A stretch of DNA of 64,000 nt from assembly GCF_004786035.1 (NCBI RefSeq), contig NZ_CP035088.1, positions 5,851,001-5,915,000 of the forward strand, in the 5' to 3' direction. Below, piece after piece: positions 21,060-29,639 of this stretch. The position numbers were made by a program, and so were the translations under genes. A model generated the notes under the pieces. That model did no database searches, had not been told where the DNA came from, and worked only from the letters and a program-made list of their open reading frames with translations. Source of the DNA: Pseudomonas viciae (GTDB taxonomy: Bacteria > Pseudomonadota > Gammaproteobacteria > Pseudomonadales > Pseudomonadaceae). Position 1 is the first letter of the stretch. Each line of letters starts with the position of its first letter.

Positions 21060-22382
21060 ATGCCCTTTTTTCTTTCCCGTCGTTGGCCACTGCGCCAAAT
21101 GATTGTTGCCGCAAGCGTCGCCCTGCTTGTCGCCTGCGCCGAAAAACCTACCGCCGCCGACGCTCAACCACTCCAGACCGCCCCTGCCGTGACCGCTCCG
21201 GCCATCGTGCCACCTGTGGTGCCGACTGGCGATGACCTGGCCATTGCGCCCACCCAGACCTTCGCCGAGTGGCAGGCCGGGTTTCGCAAGGAAGCACTGG
21301 CCGCCGGAATTCGTGCCGACCTGTTCGACCGTGCCTTTATTGGCGTCAGCCCGGACATGAGCGTGATCAAGGCCGACCGCAGCCAACCGGAATTCACCCG
21401 GCCCGTGTGGGAATACCTCGATGGCGCACTCTCACCCTTGCGGGTCCGTAAAGGCCAGGCCCTGGTCGCCCAGCATGCCGAGATCCTGCAAAGCATCGAA
21501 CAGCGTTATGGCGTCGATCGCCAGGCGCTGGTGGCGGTGTGGGGCATGGAGAGCAACTTCGGACAGTTCCAGGGCACCAAGTCGGTGATCAATTCCCTGG
21601 CGACCCTCGCCTACGAAGGACGCCGCCCGGGCTTTGCCCACGCGCAACTGATCGCCGCGCTGCAGATCCTGCAACAGGGCGATATCACACCGGAAAAAAT
21701 GCTCGGTTCCTGGGCCGGCGCCATGGGCCAGACTCAGTTCATTCCCACCACGTACAACACCCACGCGGTGGATTTCGACGGCGACGGCCGCCGCGACATC
21801 TGGGGCAGCGCCACCGATGCCCTGGCTTCGACTGCGCACTACCTGCAAAGCTCCGGCTGGCAACGCGGCCAGCCATGGGGATTCGAAGTGCGACTCAAAG
21901 AGGGCTTCAACTACCCCCTCGCCGATGGTGCGATCCGCAAGCCCGTCTCCGAATGGCTGCAATTGGGCGTCAGCCTGCCCAACGGCGGCCAGGTTCCGGC
22001 CGGCGCCGAACACCTGTCGGCGGCCCTGCTGCTGCCGGCCGGCTATCGCGGCCCGGCGTTCCTGGTACTCGACAACTTCCGCGCGATTCTCAAGTACAAC
22101 AACTCTTCGTCCTACGCATTGGCGGTAAGCCTGCTGTCCGAGCGCTTCACCGGTGCAGGGCTGATCGACGGCCAATGGCCAAAGGATGACCTGCCCCTGA
22201 GCCGTAGCGAACGCATCGAATTGCAGACTTTGCTTGGCAAGCATAACTACGACGCCGGCACCCCCGACGGCATCATCGGCGCCAACACCCGCAAGGCAAT
22301 CCGCAGCGCCCAGCAGTCGTTTGGCTGGCCGGCGGACGGGTACCCGACGCATCAGTTGCTGGAAGGGTTGCGTAACCGCTGA
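21060..22382 (+). CDS. sltB3: Membrane-bound lytic murein transglycosylase, SltB3 type
   Basis: 440 residues. A lipoprotein signal with lipobox LLVACAE (Cys26) and a Pro/Ala-rich linker precede an MltB-type (family 3) transglycosylase domain. The catalytic Glu164 is in VWGMESNFGQF, with AGAMGQTQFIPTTYNTHAVD and FDGDGRRDIW further on. A C-terminal PG_binding_1 domain (about 370-435, LQTLLGKHNYDAGTPDGIIG) binds peptidoglycan. It cuts glycan strands to 1,6-anhydro-MurNAc ends. The domain layout and position near lipA match what I recall as SltB3 of P. aeruginosa. Confidence 0.88.
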   Translation: MPFFLSRRWPLRQMIVAASVALLVACAEKPTAADAQPLQTAPAVTAPAIVPPVVPTGDDLAIAPTQTFAEWQAGFRKEALAAGIRADLFDRAFIGVSPDMSVIKADRSQPEFTRPVWEYLDGALSPLRVRKGQALVAQHAEILQSIEQRYGVDRQALVAVWGMESNFGQFQGTKSVINSLATLAYEGRRPGFAHAQLIAALQILQQGDITPEKMLGSWAGAMGQTQFIPTTYNTHAVDFDGDGRRDIWGSATDALASTAHYLQSSGWQRGQPWGFEVRLKEGFNYPLADGAIRKPVSEWLQLGVSLPNGGQVPAGAEHLSAALLLPAGYRGPAFLVLDNFRAILKYNNSSSYALAVSLLSERFTGAGLIDGQWPKDDLPLSRSERIELQTLLGKHNYDAGTPDGIIGANTRKAIRSAQQSFGWPADGYPTHQLLEGLRNR

Positions 22383-22405
22383 TTTGCCTTATGGCGGCTA
22401 CCGCC

Positions 22406-22489
22406 ATCGCGAGCAAGCTCGCTCCCACAGTTGACCGCGTTCTTTCAGAGAAACGCGGGGCCAATGTGGGAGCGAGCTTGCTCGCGATG
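22406..22489. repeat. REPIN
   Basis: Two inverted REPs (ATCGCGAGCAAGCTCGCTCC at 22407 and its complement ending at 22489) in the gap between two convergent genes, the sltB3-like gene and the S66 peptidase gene. Confidence 0.9.
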
Positions 22490-22512
22490 ACTGACCATCA
22501 GGCAACAAAAAT

Positions 22513-23454
22513 CTAACCCCTGACCACCACGTCCTGCTCCAACACCAACACCTTCTCCCCCGCATCCAGCTTCACCAACGCCCCCATGGGCAAGGTCAGG
22601 TTCGGATCGCAATGCCCACTGCGCCAGCCGGACACCACCGGAATACGCAACGGTTCGAAGGTCTGCTTGAGCAAGCGGTTCAACGCCTCGACATCAACCC
22701 CCGCTACATCCCCCACCAACACGCCACGCAACTTGTGCAACGTGCCGGCCAGCCGTAGTTGGGTCAGCAGCCGGTCGATGCGATACAGCGGTTCGTTGAC
22801 ATCTTCAATGAACAGGATCACCCCGTCGGCATCGATCTGATAAGGCGTGCCCATGGTTGCGGCAATGATCGACAGGTTTCCCCCCAGCAAACGCCCGTGG
22901 GCAATGCCAGGTTCGACGGTGGTCAATGGATAAGCAGCGGGATGGCTCAGCACACTGCCCGCTTTCAACTGCCCACGCAGCAGGCTGAAAAACGAGGTGA
23001 CGGTTGGTGGCTCCTTATCGCCCAGCAGATCGGCATTGAGCAGTGGTCCGTGGAAGGTGACGAAGCCGGCATAACGGCTGATGGCCAGGTGTAGGGCGGT
23101 GATGTCGCTGTAGCCCACGAATGGCTTGGCGTTGCGTCGTAGGAGGTCGAAGTCGATGCGATCCAGCAGGCGGGGCGTGCCGTAGCCACCGCGCAGGCAG
23201 ATGATGGCTTTGACTTCTGGGTCGGCGAAGGCGGCGTGCAGGTCGTTGAGGCGTACTTCGTCGCTGCCGGCCAGGTAGTCGTTCTTTTCGTAGACGCCCG
23301 GGAATATCCGCAGTCCGTGACCCCGTGCGTGCATCCATTGGATGGCTTTGTCCGTGTCCAGGGGGGCGGGACCGGCGGGGGCGATCACTCCGATCAAGCC
23401 TTCTTGAGGGAGGGCTGGGACGGGGTGATGGGGGGTTAGCGGTTGAGCGGTCAT
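22513..23454 (-). CDS. LD-carboxypeptidase (peptidase family S66)
   Basis: 313 residues. S66 enzymes remove the terminal D-Ala from muropeptide tetrapeptides during wall recycling; some members instead give microcin C7 immunity. Motifs: GLIGVIAPAGPAP at the start, ICLRGGYGTPRLLDRIDFDLL, the nucleophile region PFVGYSDITALHLAI, GRLLGGNLSIIAATMGTP, the catalytic Glu in LFIEDVNEPLYRIDRLL, and the His in SGWRSGHCDPNLTLPMG. The ATG at 23454 has a GGGAG ribosome binding site. The long inverted repeat begins only about 35 bp upstream, so the promoter must lie within that element or read through it. Confidence 0.9.
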   Translation of the reverse strand: MTAQPLTPHHPVPALPQEGLIGVIAPAGPAPLDTDKAIQWMHARGHGLRIFPGVYEKNDYLAGSDEVRLNDLHAAFADPEVKAIICLRGGYGTPRLLDRIDFDLLRRNAKPFVGYSDITALHLAISRYAGFVTFHGPLLNADLLGDKEPPTVTSFFSLLRGQLKAGSVLSHPAAYPLTTVEPGIAHGRLLGGNLSIIAATMGTPYQIDADGVILFIEDVNEPLYRIDRLLTQLRLAGTLHKLRGVLVGDVAGVDVEALNRLLKQTFEPLRIPVVSGWRSGHCDPNLTLPMGALVKLDAGEKVLVLEQDVVVRG

Positions 23455-23488
23455 CCAAGGGGCTCCCGGTTTTTTAGGTTTGCATATG

Positions 23489-23760
23489 TGTGTATATCCG
23501 TTGCTGCGGTAACGGCCACTTATGGTTCCGCTCTTACAGCGGGTCACTTTTGGAAGAGCGCCAAAAGTAACCAAAAACGCTTTGCCCCACCACTCGGCAC
23601 CTCGCTTCGGCTCGGTGTGCCCTCACTCCGGCATTGCTCCGTGGGCCCGCCGCGAAGGGCCATCCATGGCCCAGCGCGGCTATCCCGGCATCCATGCCGG
23701 GATGCCCACTGCGCAATGCCTGCGTTCGGCCATCGTGGTTTAACGGGGCGCCCAGATCAA
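23489..23760. repeat. Left arm of long imperfect inverted repeat
   Basis: About 270 bp, from TGTGTATATCCGTTGCTGCG to GGGGCGCCCAGATCAA. It is matched in reverse complement by the arm at 23931-24199 at roughly nine bases in ten by eye. It holds a nested perfect palindrome ATCCCGGCAT/ATGCCGGGAT at 23682-23703. Reading frames inside the arm do not look like genes. Confidence 0.85.
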
Positions 23761-23802
23761 GATCAAGATCAAGATCCAAAGCAAAGCAAAGCAAAGCAAA
23801 GC
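23755..23802. repeat. Tandem GATCAA and AAAGC repeats
   Basis: Nearly four units of GATCAA (23755-23776) are followed directly by five perfect units of AAAGC (23778-23802), at the inner edge of the left arm. Tandem units this short are prone to slippage. They are absent from the right arm, which has a single GATCAA complement at its inner edge. Confidence 0.85.
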
Positions 23803-23844
23803 AAGAGCCGGGAAAGTCCAGCATCTATACAGCTGAGCCACCGC

Positions 23845-23869
23845 TATCGCGAGCAAGCTCGCTCCCACA
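23845..23869. repeat. Single REP inside the inverted-repeat element
   Basis: TATCGCGAGCAAGCTCGCTC continuing to CCACAA: one REP without its partner, lying in the loop between the two long arms. It suggests REP insertion into the centre of the element. Confidence 0.8.
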
Positions 23870-23930
23870 ATTGGATCAAGGTACGGTCACAAGAAGCAGG
23901 CCGGCTATCAGGCCGCCTCGCGGTGGATGT

Positions 23931-24199
23931 TGATCTAGGGCGCCCCGTTAACCACGATGGCTGAACGCAGGCATTGGTTCGTGGGCAACCCGGCATGGAT
24001 GCCGGGTTAGCCGCGCTGGGCCATGGATGGCCCTTCGCGGCGGCCCACGAACCAATGCCGGAGTGAAGGCATGCCGAGCACTAGCGAGGCACCGAGTGGT
24101 GGGGCAAAAGCGTTTTGGTTACTTTTGCGCTCTTCAAAAGTGACCCGCTGTAAGAGCGGAACCATAAGCCGCCGTTACCGCAGCAACGGATATACACAC
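23931..24199. repeat. Right arm of long imperfect inverted repeat
   Basis: Reverse-complement partner of 23489-23760. It differs at scattered positions, for example AACCCGG against TATCCCGG at the nested palindrome, and GAACC against TGCGC next to it. The scattered differences show that the arms have diverged rather than being freshly copied. It ends about 48 bp from the 3' end of lipA. No transposase is present. Confidence 0.85.
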
Positions 24200-24246
24200 C
24201 GCCCTGGATACACCACCCCGCCCACCAAAAAAATCCCAACCTTAAA

Positions 24247-25269
24247 TCAGGACCCCAGCAACTCTGCCTTAACCAGTTTCGCCTGCTCATCCGCATGATA
24301 CGAAGACCGCACCAACGGCCCCGAAGCAACGTTCTTGAACCCCATCTTGTACCCTTCCTCAGCAAACCAGGCAAAGGTATCCGGATGCACAAAACGCTGC
24401 ACCGGCAAGTGACTACGCGAAGGCTGCAAGTACTGCCCCAAGGTCAGCATATCGATGTCATGCTCACGCATGCGCTTCATAACCTCGATGACTTCCTCGT
24501 CAGTCTCCCCCAGGCCCAGCATCAACCCGGACTTGGTCGGAATGTGCGGCATCATCTGCTTGAAGCGCTGCAGCAAAGTCAGCGACCACTGATAATCCGA
24601 CCCCGGACGCGCAGCCTTGTACAGGCGCGGCACGGTTTCCAGATTGTGGTTGAACACATCAGGCGGCTCGGCAGCGGTGATTTGCAGGGCGATGTCCATC
24701 CGGCCACGGTAATCGGGCACCAGGGTTTCCAATTGCACGTTCGGCGACAGTTTGCGGATCTCGCGGATGCAGTCGGCGAAATGCTGGGCACCGCCGTCAC
24801 GCAGGTCGTCACGGTCCACCGAGGTGATGACCACGTACTTGAGCTTCAGGTCGGCGATGGCGATGGCCAGGCTTTCCGGCTCATTCACGTCCAAGGGTTT
24901 CGGACGACCGTGGCCGACGTCACAGAACGGGCAGCGACGGGTGCAGATGTCGCCCATGATCATGAACGTCGCGGTGCCGCCGGAGAAGCATTCGCCCAGG
25001 TTCGGGCAGGAGGCTTCTTCGCAGACGCTGTGCAGCTTGTGCTTGCGCAGCAGGGCCTTGATCCGGTCGACTTCCGGGGATACCGGGATCCGTACGCGAA
25101 TCCAATCGGGTTTCTTCGGCAACTCGGTGGTCGGGATGATCTTGACCGGGATGCGTGCAACCTTTTCGGCGCCGCGCAGCTTGACGCCGGCCTCTACCTT
25201 GGCACGCGGGGCCGGGCGCTCGGTAACATCCAGCGTCGGGATCATGGTTTGCACTGCATCAGTAGTCAT
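24247..25269 (-). CDS. lipA: Lipoyl synthase
   Basis: 340 residues. LipA inserts two sulphurs into protein-bound octanoate to make lipoyl groups on 2-oxoacid dehydrogenases and GcvH. Two 4Fe-4S clusters are readable: the auxiliary cluster [12 protein letters not shown] and the radical-[11 protein letters not shown]. Downstream are [20 protein letters not shown], the [14 protein letters not shown] motif and [15 protein letters not shown]. The ATG at 25269 was chosen over a frame open to 25347 because the latter overlaps lipB. lipA starts 2 bp after the lipB stop, so the two are co-transcribed. Confidence 0.97.
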   Translation of the reverse strand: MTTDAVQTMIPTLDVTERPAPRAKVEAGVKLRGAEKVARIPVKIIPTTELPKKPDWIRVRIPVSPEVDRIKALLRKHKLHSVCEEASCPNLGECFSGGTATFMIMGDICTRRCPFCDVGHGRPKPLDVNEPESLAIAIADLKLKYVVITSVDRDDLRDGGAQHFADCIREIRKLSPNVQLETLVPDYRGRMDIALQITAAEPPDVFNHNLETVPRLYKAARPGSDYQWSLTLLQRFKQMMPHIPTKSGLMLGLGETDEEVIEVMKRMREHDIDMLTLGQYLQPSRSHLPVQRFVHPDTFAWFAEEGYKMGFKNVASGPLVRSSYHADEQAKLVKAELLGS

Positions 25270-25270
25270 A

Positions 25271-25918
25271 TCAGTCGATTCCGCCCGTAAGGGTCGTCTG
25301 CTCAGCATAGTCGAGGTGTTTGACGAGCTGCGCGCGCAGCCGGGCACTTACCTCGGCAAATTCAATCGATCCTGTGTGATCGCGCAGCTGGGTCATCGCC
25401 AGCCCCGCGTAGCCACAGGGATTAATCCGTCGAAACGGCGCCAGATCCATATCCACGTTCAACGCCAGGCCGTGAAACGAACAGCCGTGGCGGATCCGCA
25501 GGCCCAGGGAGGCGATTTTCGCCCCGTCGACGTAGACACCCGGCGCGTCTGGCTTGGCCGCGGCGGTCACGCCGTAGCTGGCCAGCAACTCGATCAGGCA
25601 GGTCTCCATTCGGGTGACCAGCTCGCGTACACCAAACCCCAGCTTGCGCACATCCAGCAATAGATAGGCAACCAGTTGGCCGGGGCCATGGTAGGTCACC
25701 TGCCCGCCGCGGTCGACCTTCACCACCGGAATATCCCCCGGCAGCAGCAGGTGCTCGGCCTTGCCGGCCTGGCCCTGGGTGAACACCGGAGGGTGTTCCA
25801 CCAGCCAGACTTCATCATCGGCGGTGTTGCCGCGTTCGTTGGTGAAGCGTTGCATGGCATGCCAGACCGGCTCGTAAGCCATTCGGCCCAGCTCGCGAAA
25901 GCCCAGCGTGCCCGGCAT
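25271..25918 (-). CDS. lipB: Octanoyl-ACP:protein N-octanoyltransferase
   Basis: 215 residues. LipB moves octanoate from ACP to target lysines, supplying LipA. The active site is seen as the Lys in [12 protein letters not shown] and the Cys in [10 protein letters not shown], with [19 protein letters not shown] upstream. The ATG at 25918 forms a TGATG overlap with the stop of the preceding ybeD-type gene; an alternative GTG sits one codon upstream. The order ybeD-lipB-lipA is conserved in gammaproteobacteria. Confidence 0.96.
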   Translation of the reverse strand: MPGTLGFRELGRMAYEPVWHAMQRFTNERGNTADDEVWLVEHPPVFTQGQAGKAEHLLLPGDIPVVKVDRGGQVTYHGPGQLVAYLLLDVRKLGFGVRELVTRMETCLIELLASYGVTAAAKPDAPGVYVDGAKIASLGLRIRHGCSFHGLALNVDMDLAPFRRINPCGYAGLAMTQLRDHTGSIEFAEVSARLRAQLVKHLDYAEQTTLTGGID

Positions 25919-26193
25919 CACAACACCATGTGCACGAAACCGGTCGCGCGCAACTCGCTGTTGATGTCGTACAGCTGTTCCTGGCCGGTGGCGATAATGT
26001 GCAACTGGATGGTCGTGTACTTGCCGTTGGTACTCTGGCGCTCGGCCAGGGTCTCGTGATCAACGGTGGCATGTTTTTCCAGGATCGCGATGATCCTGTC
26101 CTTGAAGCCCACACCGGTGTCGCCAATCACCTTGATCGGATAGTCCGCGCAAGGGAATTCGATTTTTGGCGCCTTTACTTCAGAGTCTGTCAT
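25918..26193 (-). CDS. ybeD: DUF493 family protein YbeD
   Basis: 91 residues. The small YbeD fold (ACT-like, regulatory by structure) is recognised from [20 protein letters not shown] and [20 protein letters not shown]. It has long been found between dacA and lipB, and its exact role is not settled; links to lipoate metabolism or envelope sensing are inferences from context. It is translationally coupled to lipB through a TGATG overlap. Confidence 0.9.
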   Translation of the reverse strand: MTDSEVKAPKIEFPCADYPIKVIGDTGVGFKDRIIAILEKHATVDHETLAERQSTNGKYTTIQLHIIATGQEQLYDINSELRATGFVHMVL

Positions 26194-26225
26194 GGCGTAA
26201 CGGCCTCGTAAGCCGTGGTAACGAA

Positions 26226-26258
26226 CATGGCCCCGCGCCGGATCGGAACGGGGCCATG
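26226..26258 (-). terminator. Hairpin downstream of dacC
   Basis: CATGGCCCCG (26226-26235) and CGGGGCCATG (26249-26258) make a perfect 10-bp stem. It lies just after the dacC stop (minus strand) and before ybeD, so it may end dacC transcripts. The T content beyond it is low. Confidence 0.5.
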
Positions 26259-26274
26259 GAGGTCAACACTAGAA

Positions 26275-27432
26275 TCAGTTGAACAAGCCGTAGAAGAATA
26301 GACGGATGCTATCCCACATGCGGCGGAAGATACCACCTTCCTCGACCGCGTCCAGAGCGATCAGGTCAGCGCTGTGCACCACTTTGTCGTCCAGTTTGAC
26401 TTCGACTTTACCGATCACGTCGCCCTTGGCGATGGGAGCGGTCAGTTGCGGGTTCATGGTCATGCTGGCAGCGAGCTTCTTGAGCTGGCCTTTAGGCAGG
26501 GTCATGGTCAGGTCCTGGGCCAGGCCGGCCTTCACCTGATTGGTGGTGCCTTTCCAGACTTGGGCCTGGGCCAGTTCGGTGCCCTTCTGGTAGAAGGTCT
26601 GGGTTTCGAAGAAACGGAAGCCGTAGGTCAGCAGCTTCTGGGTCTCGGCGGCACGGGCCACTTCGCTGTTGGTGCCGAACACCACGGCGATCAGGCGCAT
26701 GCCGTCACGGACAGCCGAAGACACCATGCAATAGCCGGCTTCGTCGGTGTGGCCGGTCTTCAGACCATCGACGGTCTTGTCGCGCCACAGCAGCAGGTTG
26801 CGGTTAGGCTGCTTGATGCCGTTCCAGAAGAATTCTTTCTGGGAGTAGATGGCGTAGTGCGCCGGGTCTTCGTGGATGATTGCCCGCGCCAGGATCGCCA
26901 TGTCGTGAGCCGACGAGTAGTGCTCCGGGTTCGGCAGGCCGGTGGGGTTCATGAAGTGGCTGTTGGTCATGCCCAGGTCGGCGACGGTTTTGTTCATCAT
27001 GTCGGCGAACGCATCTTCGCTACCGGCGATGTGCTCGGCCAGGGCGACGCTGGCGTCGTTGCCAGACTGAATGATGATGCCGTGCAGCAGGTCGCTGACG
27101 GTCACTTGCGAGCCGACCTTGATGAACATCCGCGAACCGCCGGTGCGCCAGGCGTTTTCGCTGACAGTCACCGGATCGTTTTCACCGATCTGGCCGCGAC
27201 GGATTTCCAGGGTCGCGATGTAGGCGGTCATCAGTTTGGTCAGGCTGGCCGGTGGCAGACGCTGGTCACCGTTGTTCTCAACCAGCACCTCGCCGCTGCT
27301 GGCGTCCATCAGCACAAAGGATTTGGCGGCCAGTTGAGGGGGCGCGGGCATCATCTCGACCGCGAACGCGGCCGGTGAGAGAAGCAGCGGGACTAGCAGG
27401 CAAAGGCGTTTGGCAAAGGTGGTGATGTTCAT
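26275..27432 (-). CDS. dacC: D-Ala-D-Ala carboxypeptidase (PBP5 type)
   Basis: 385 residues. It trims the terminal D-Ala of pentapeptides in the periplasm, controlling cross-linking and cell shape, and its loss affects beta-lactamase induction in pseudomonads. Signal peptide at 1-24. Penicillin-binding motifs: Ser63-x-x-Lys66 in ASLTKLM, SGN in IIQSGNDASVALAEH, and KTG in DGLKTGHTDEAG. A C-terminal beta domain is followed by the amphipathic membrane anchor MWDSIRLFFYGLFN. The name dacC follows P. aeruginosa use; E. coli calls the equivalent dacA. Confidence 0.94.
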   Translation of the reverse strand: MNITTFAKRLCLLVPLLLSPAAFAVEMMPAPPQLAAKSFVLMDASSGEVLVENNGDQRLPPASLTKLMTAYIATLEIRRGQIGENDPVTVSENAWRTGGSRMFIKVGSQVTVSDLLHGIIIQSGNDASVALAEHIAGSEDAFADMMNKTVADLGMTNSHFMNPTGLPNPEHYSSAHDMAILARAIIHEDPAHYAIYSQKEFFWNGIKQPNRNLLLWRDKTVDGLKTGHTDEAGYCMVSSAVRDGMRLIAVVFGTNSEVARAAETQKLLTYGFRFFETQTFYQKGTELAQAQVWKGTTNQVKAGLAQDLTMTLPKGQLKKLAASMTMNPQLTAPIAKGDVIGKVEVKLDDKVVHSADLIALDAVEEGGIFRRMWDSIRLFFYGLFN

Positions 27433-27480
27433 CCGTCTCTCGAAATAACTAATGGAAACTGCCCGCAGGCAAACTAAACA

Positions 27481-27502
27481 GGCAGCCTTCTAACGGGCTG
27501 CC
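27481..27502 (-). terminator. Probable terminator downstream of rlpA
   Basis: GGCAGCC and GGCTGCC form a 7-bp stem. Read on the minus strand the hairpin is followed by TGTTTAGTTT, a modest T-rich stretch. It lies about 100 bp past the rlpA stop and 50 bp before the dacC start. Confidence 0.5.
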
Positions 27503-27601
27503 GCGTATTTAAGTTGCTCACTCACATCCCTTGCCGGGCTTTTGTTATGCGTGGAGCCAACAACCTGACCCGCTCGAACCGCAAGCGGGCCCTCAATCAA
27601 A

Positions 27602-28612
27602 TCATTCGGCGGTGACCAGGCTCGGCGAGCCGAGATTGGCCAGGCGTACGCTGTTCTGTACCTGCTGGACTTCACCCGGAGAACCGATCGGACCCATCCG
27701 CACCCGATGCAGTGTCTGCTGGTTGCGCACGATCGAGCTGATGAACACCGGGGCGCTCACCATCGAGCTCAGCTTGGACCTCAGCAGTTCTGCAGCGTCC
27801 GGGTTGGCGAACGCGCCCACTTGCAGATACTGGCCAGACGCTGTTGCAGAAGCGTTTTTTTTTGCCTCGATCTGCACAGGCACCACGGCCGCCGCGTGTT
27901 GCTGCGGCGGTGGCGTCCACTGCTCGACCGTACCGGTGGAAGCCGTCACGGTCGGCGCGGCATTTTGCGCCACTTTCGGCTCGTTGAGCATCAAAGGCGC
28001 CGGACGGCCGCGTTGGGCCCACCACTCCTGCGGGTCGATGCCTTCGACCTTGACCCGCGCGGTGCCGGTTTCAGCGTAACCGAGTTTTTTCGCCGCCGCA
28101 TACGACAGATCGATGATGCGGTCGGAGTAGAACGGTCCACGGTCGTTGACCCGCAGGATCACCGTCTTGTTGTTGTCCAGGTTGGTCACCCGGACATAAC
28201 TTGGCAGCGGCAAGGTCTTGTGGGCCGCGCTCATGCCGTACAAGTCATAGACCTCGCCATTGGCGGTGTTCTGGCCATGGAACTTGGTGCCATACCAGGA
28301 CGCCGTGCCCGAGGCGACGTAGCGCTTGGATTCGGCCATCGGGAAATAGGTCTTGCCCAGCACCGTATACGGGTTGGCCTTGTAGGGGCCGGTGTGCAGG
28401 GTCGGCGTCGCGTCGGGAATGCGTGAAACGTCCACGTCCCACCACGGTGCGCCGTCCTTGTGGGCCCGGTTGATGTCCAGGCCCGGCGTGGCGCGCACGG
28501 CGGTGGAGGTTTTCTGGGCCGGCGCGCGGCTGGTCGAACAACTGACGACCAACAGCGATAACGCGGCCAACGCCACGAGCTTCAGGGGTTGATAGGTAGG
28601 CAATGCCTGCAT
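27602..28612 (-). CDS. rlpA: Septal lytic transglycosylase RlpA
   Basis: 336 residues. RlpA is an outer-membrane lipoprotein that cleaves naked glycan strands at the septum and is needed for daughter-cell separation. Lipobox VVSC gives Cys25. A double-psi beta-barrel catalytic domain (about 95-190) reads ASGTASWYGTKFHGQNTANG, then SYVRVTNLDNNKTVILRVND with RGPFYSDRIIDLS. A C-terminal SPOR domain (about 255-330, YLQVGAFANPDAAELLRSKL) binds denuded septal glycan. A run of nine T in the plus strand (27855-27863) puts nine A in the coding strand within the linker. Confidence 0.95.
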   Translation of the reverse strand: MQALPTYQPLKLVALAALSLLVVSCSTSRAPAQKTSTAVRATPGLDINRAHKDGAPWWDVDVSRIPDATPTLHTGPYKANPYTVLGKTYFPMAESKRYVASGTASWYGTKFHGQNTANGEVYDLYGMSAAHKTLPLPSYVRVTNLDNNKTVILRVNDRGPFYSDRIIDLSYAAAKKLGYAETGTARVKVEGIDPQEWWAQRGRPAPLMLNEPKVAQNAAPTVTASTGTVEQWTPPPQQHAAAVVPVQIEAKKNASATASGQYLQVGAFANPDAAELLRSKLSSMVSAPVFISSIVRNQQTLHRVRMGPIGSPGEVQQVQNSVRLANLGSPSLVTAE

Positions 28613-29622
28613 TATTTGACGCCCCGTGCTTTGACCAGCTCTTCAGACAGCTGATGTACGGCCATGGCGTACATCACACTGCGGTTATAACGCGTAATCG
28701 CGTAGAAATTCTTCAGGCCCATCCAGTATTCGGGGCCCTGCTCGCCTTCAAGGCGGATCGCGGTGACCGGCATATCGTCACGCAGCGCATCATGACTCGA
28801 CCAACCCAGCGCCCGCAACTCCCCGACGGTTTTCGTCGGCTCCAGGCCTTCGGTCAGGCCCTCGTCCACTCGGTCGCCACGCACCTCGGCGCGACTGACC
28901 ACCGGCTCGCCAGCCTCCCAGCCGTGGCGCTTGAAATAGCTGGCCACACTGCCAATGGCATCGGTCGGGTTGGTCCAGATATTAATGTGGCCGTCGCCGT
29001 CGAAGTCCACCGCGTAGGCGCGGAAACTGCTGGGCATAAATTGTGGCAGGCCCATGGCCCCGGCGTAGGACCCCTTGAGCGTCAGCGGATCGACCTGTTC
29101 TTCGCGGGCCAGCAGGAGGAATTCACGCAGCTCCTTGCGGAAGAACTCGGCACGCGGCGGGTAATCGAAGCCCAGGGTCGACAGCGCGTCGATCACCCGG
29201 AAATTCCCGGTGTTGCGGCCAAAGAAGGTTTCCACGCCAATGATCGACACGATGACCTGAGCCGGTACACCGTATTCCTGCTCGGCACGGGCCAGCGCCG
29301 CCTCGTGCTGGCGCCAGAAGTCCACGCCCCGGGCAATGCGCGCCTCGGTGATGAACATTGGCCGGTACTCGCTCCACTGCTTGACCCGCTCGGCAGGCCG
29401 GGAGATCGCGTCGAGGATCGACTGCTTGCGTTCGGCCTCGCGCAATACCCCCATTAGCTGCTCACCGGCAAAACCGTAGTCGCGGGTCATTTCACCGACG
29501 AATTCGGCCACCTGCGGCGAGCCTTCGTATTCGCCGGCCGAGGCGTGCGGCGCACAGCCCAGGAAGCCGACCAGGCCGACCCACGGCGCATATCGCGTCG
29601 ACCAGCCACGCATTGCTTGCAT
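28612..29622 (-). CDS. sltB1: Lytic murein transglycosylase B
   Basis: 336 residues. Family 3 lytic transglycosylase. A signal sequence ends near GCAPHASAG and has a possible lipobox-like VGFLGCAP. The catalytic Glu lies in SIIGVETFFGRNTGNF, followed by SYAGAMGLPQFMPSSFRAYA and VDFDGDGHINIWTNPTDAIG. The ATG at 29622 is preferred over an in-frame start at 29658 because it opens directly with the signal sequence. Its stop overlaps the rlpA start by one base (TAATG), so the two wall enzymes are coupled. The name follows P. aeruginosa synteny from memory. Confidence 0.9.
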   Translation of the reverse strand: MQAMRGWSTRYAPWVGLVGFLGCAPHASAGEYEGSPQVAEFVGEMTRDYGFAGEQLMGVLREAERKQSILDAISRPAERVKQWSEYRPMFITEARIARGVDFWRQHEAALARAEQEYGVPAQVIVSIIGVETFFGRNTGNFRVIDALSTLGFDYPPRAEFFRKELREFLLLAREEQVDPLTLKGSYAGAMGLPQFMPSSFRAYAVDFDGDGHINIWTNPTDAIGSVASYFKRHGWEAGEPVVSRAEVRGDRVDEGLTEGLEPTKTVGELRALGWSSHDALRDDMPVTAIRLEGEQGPEYWMGLKNFYAITRYNRSVMYAMAVHQLSEELVKARGVK

Positions 29623-29639
29623 TGAACTCTTCACCTTAT

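Noticed and set aside
23755..23802. CRISPR-like array
   Set aside because: The units are 5 and 6 bp with no spacers, so this is microsatellite DNA.
23455..24246. Insertion sequence or small genes in the long inverted repeat
   Set aside because: No transposase motif; the frames inside the arms differ between arms and look non-coding.
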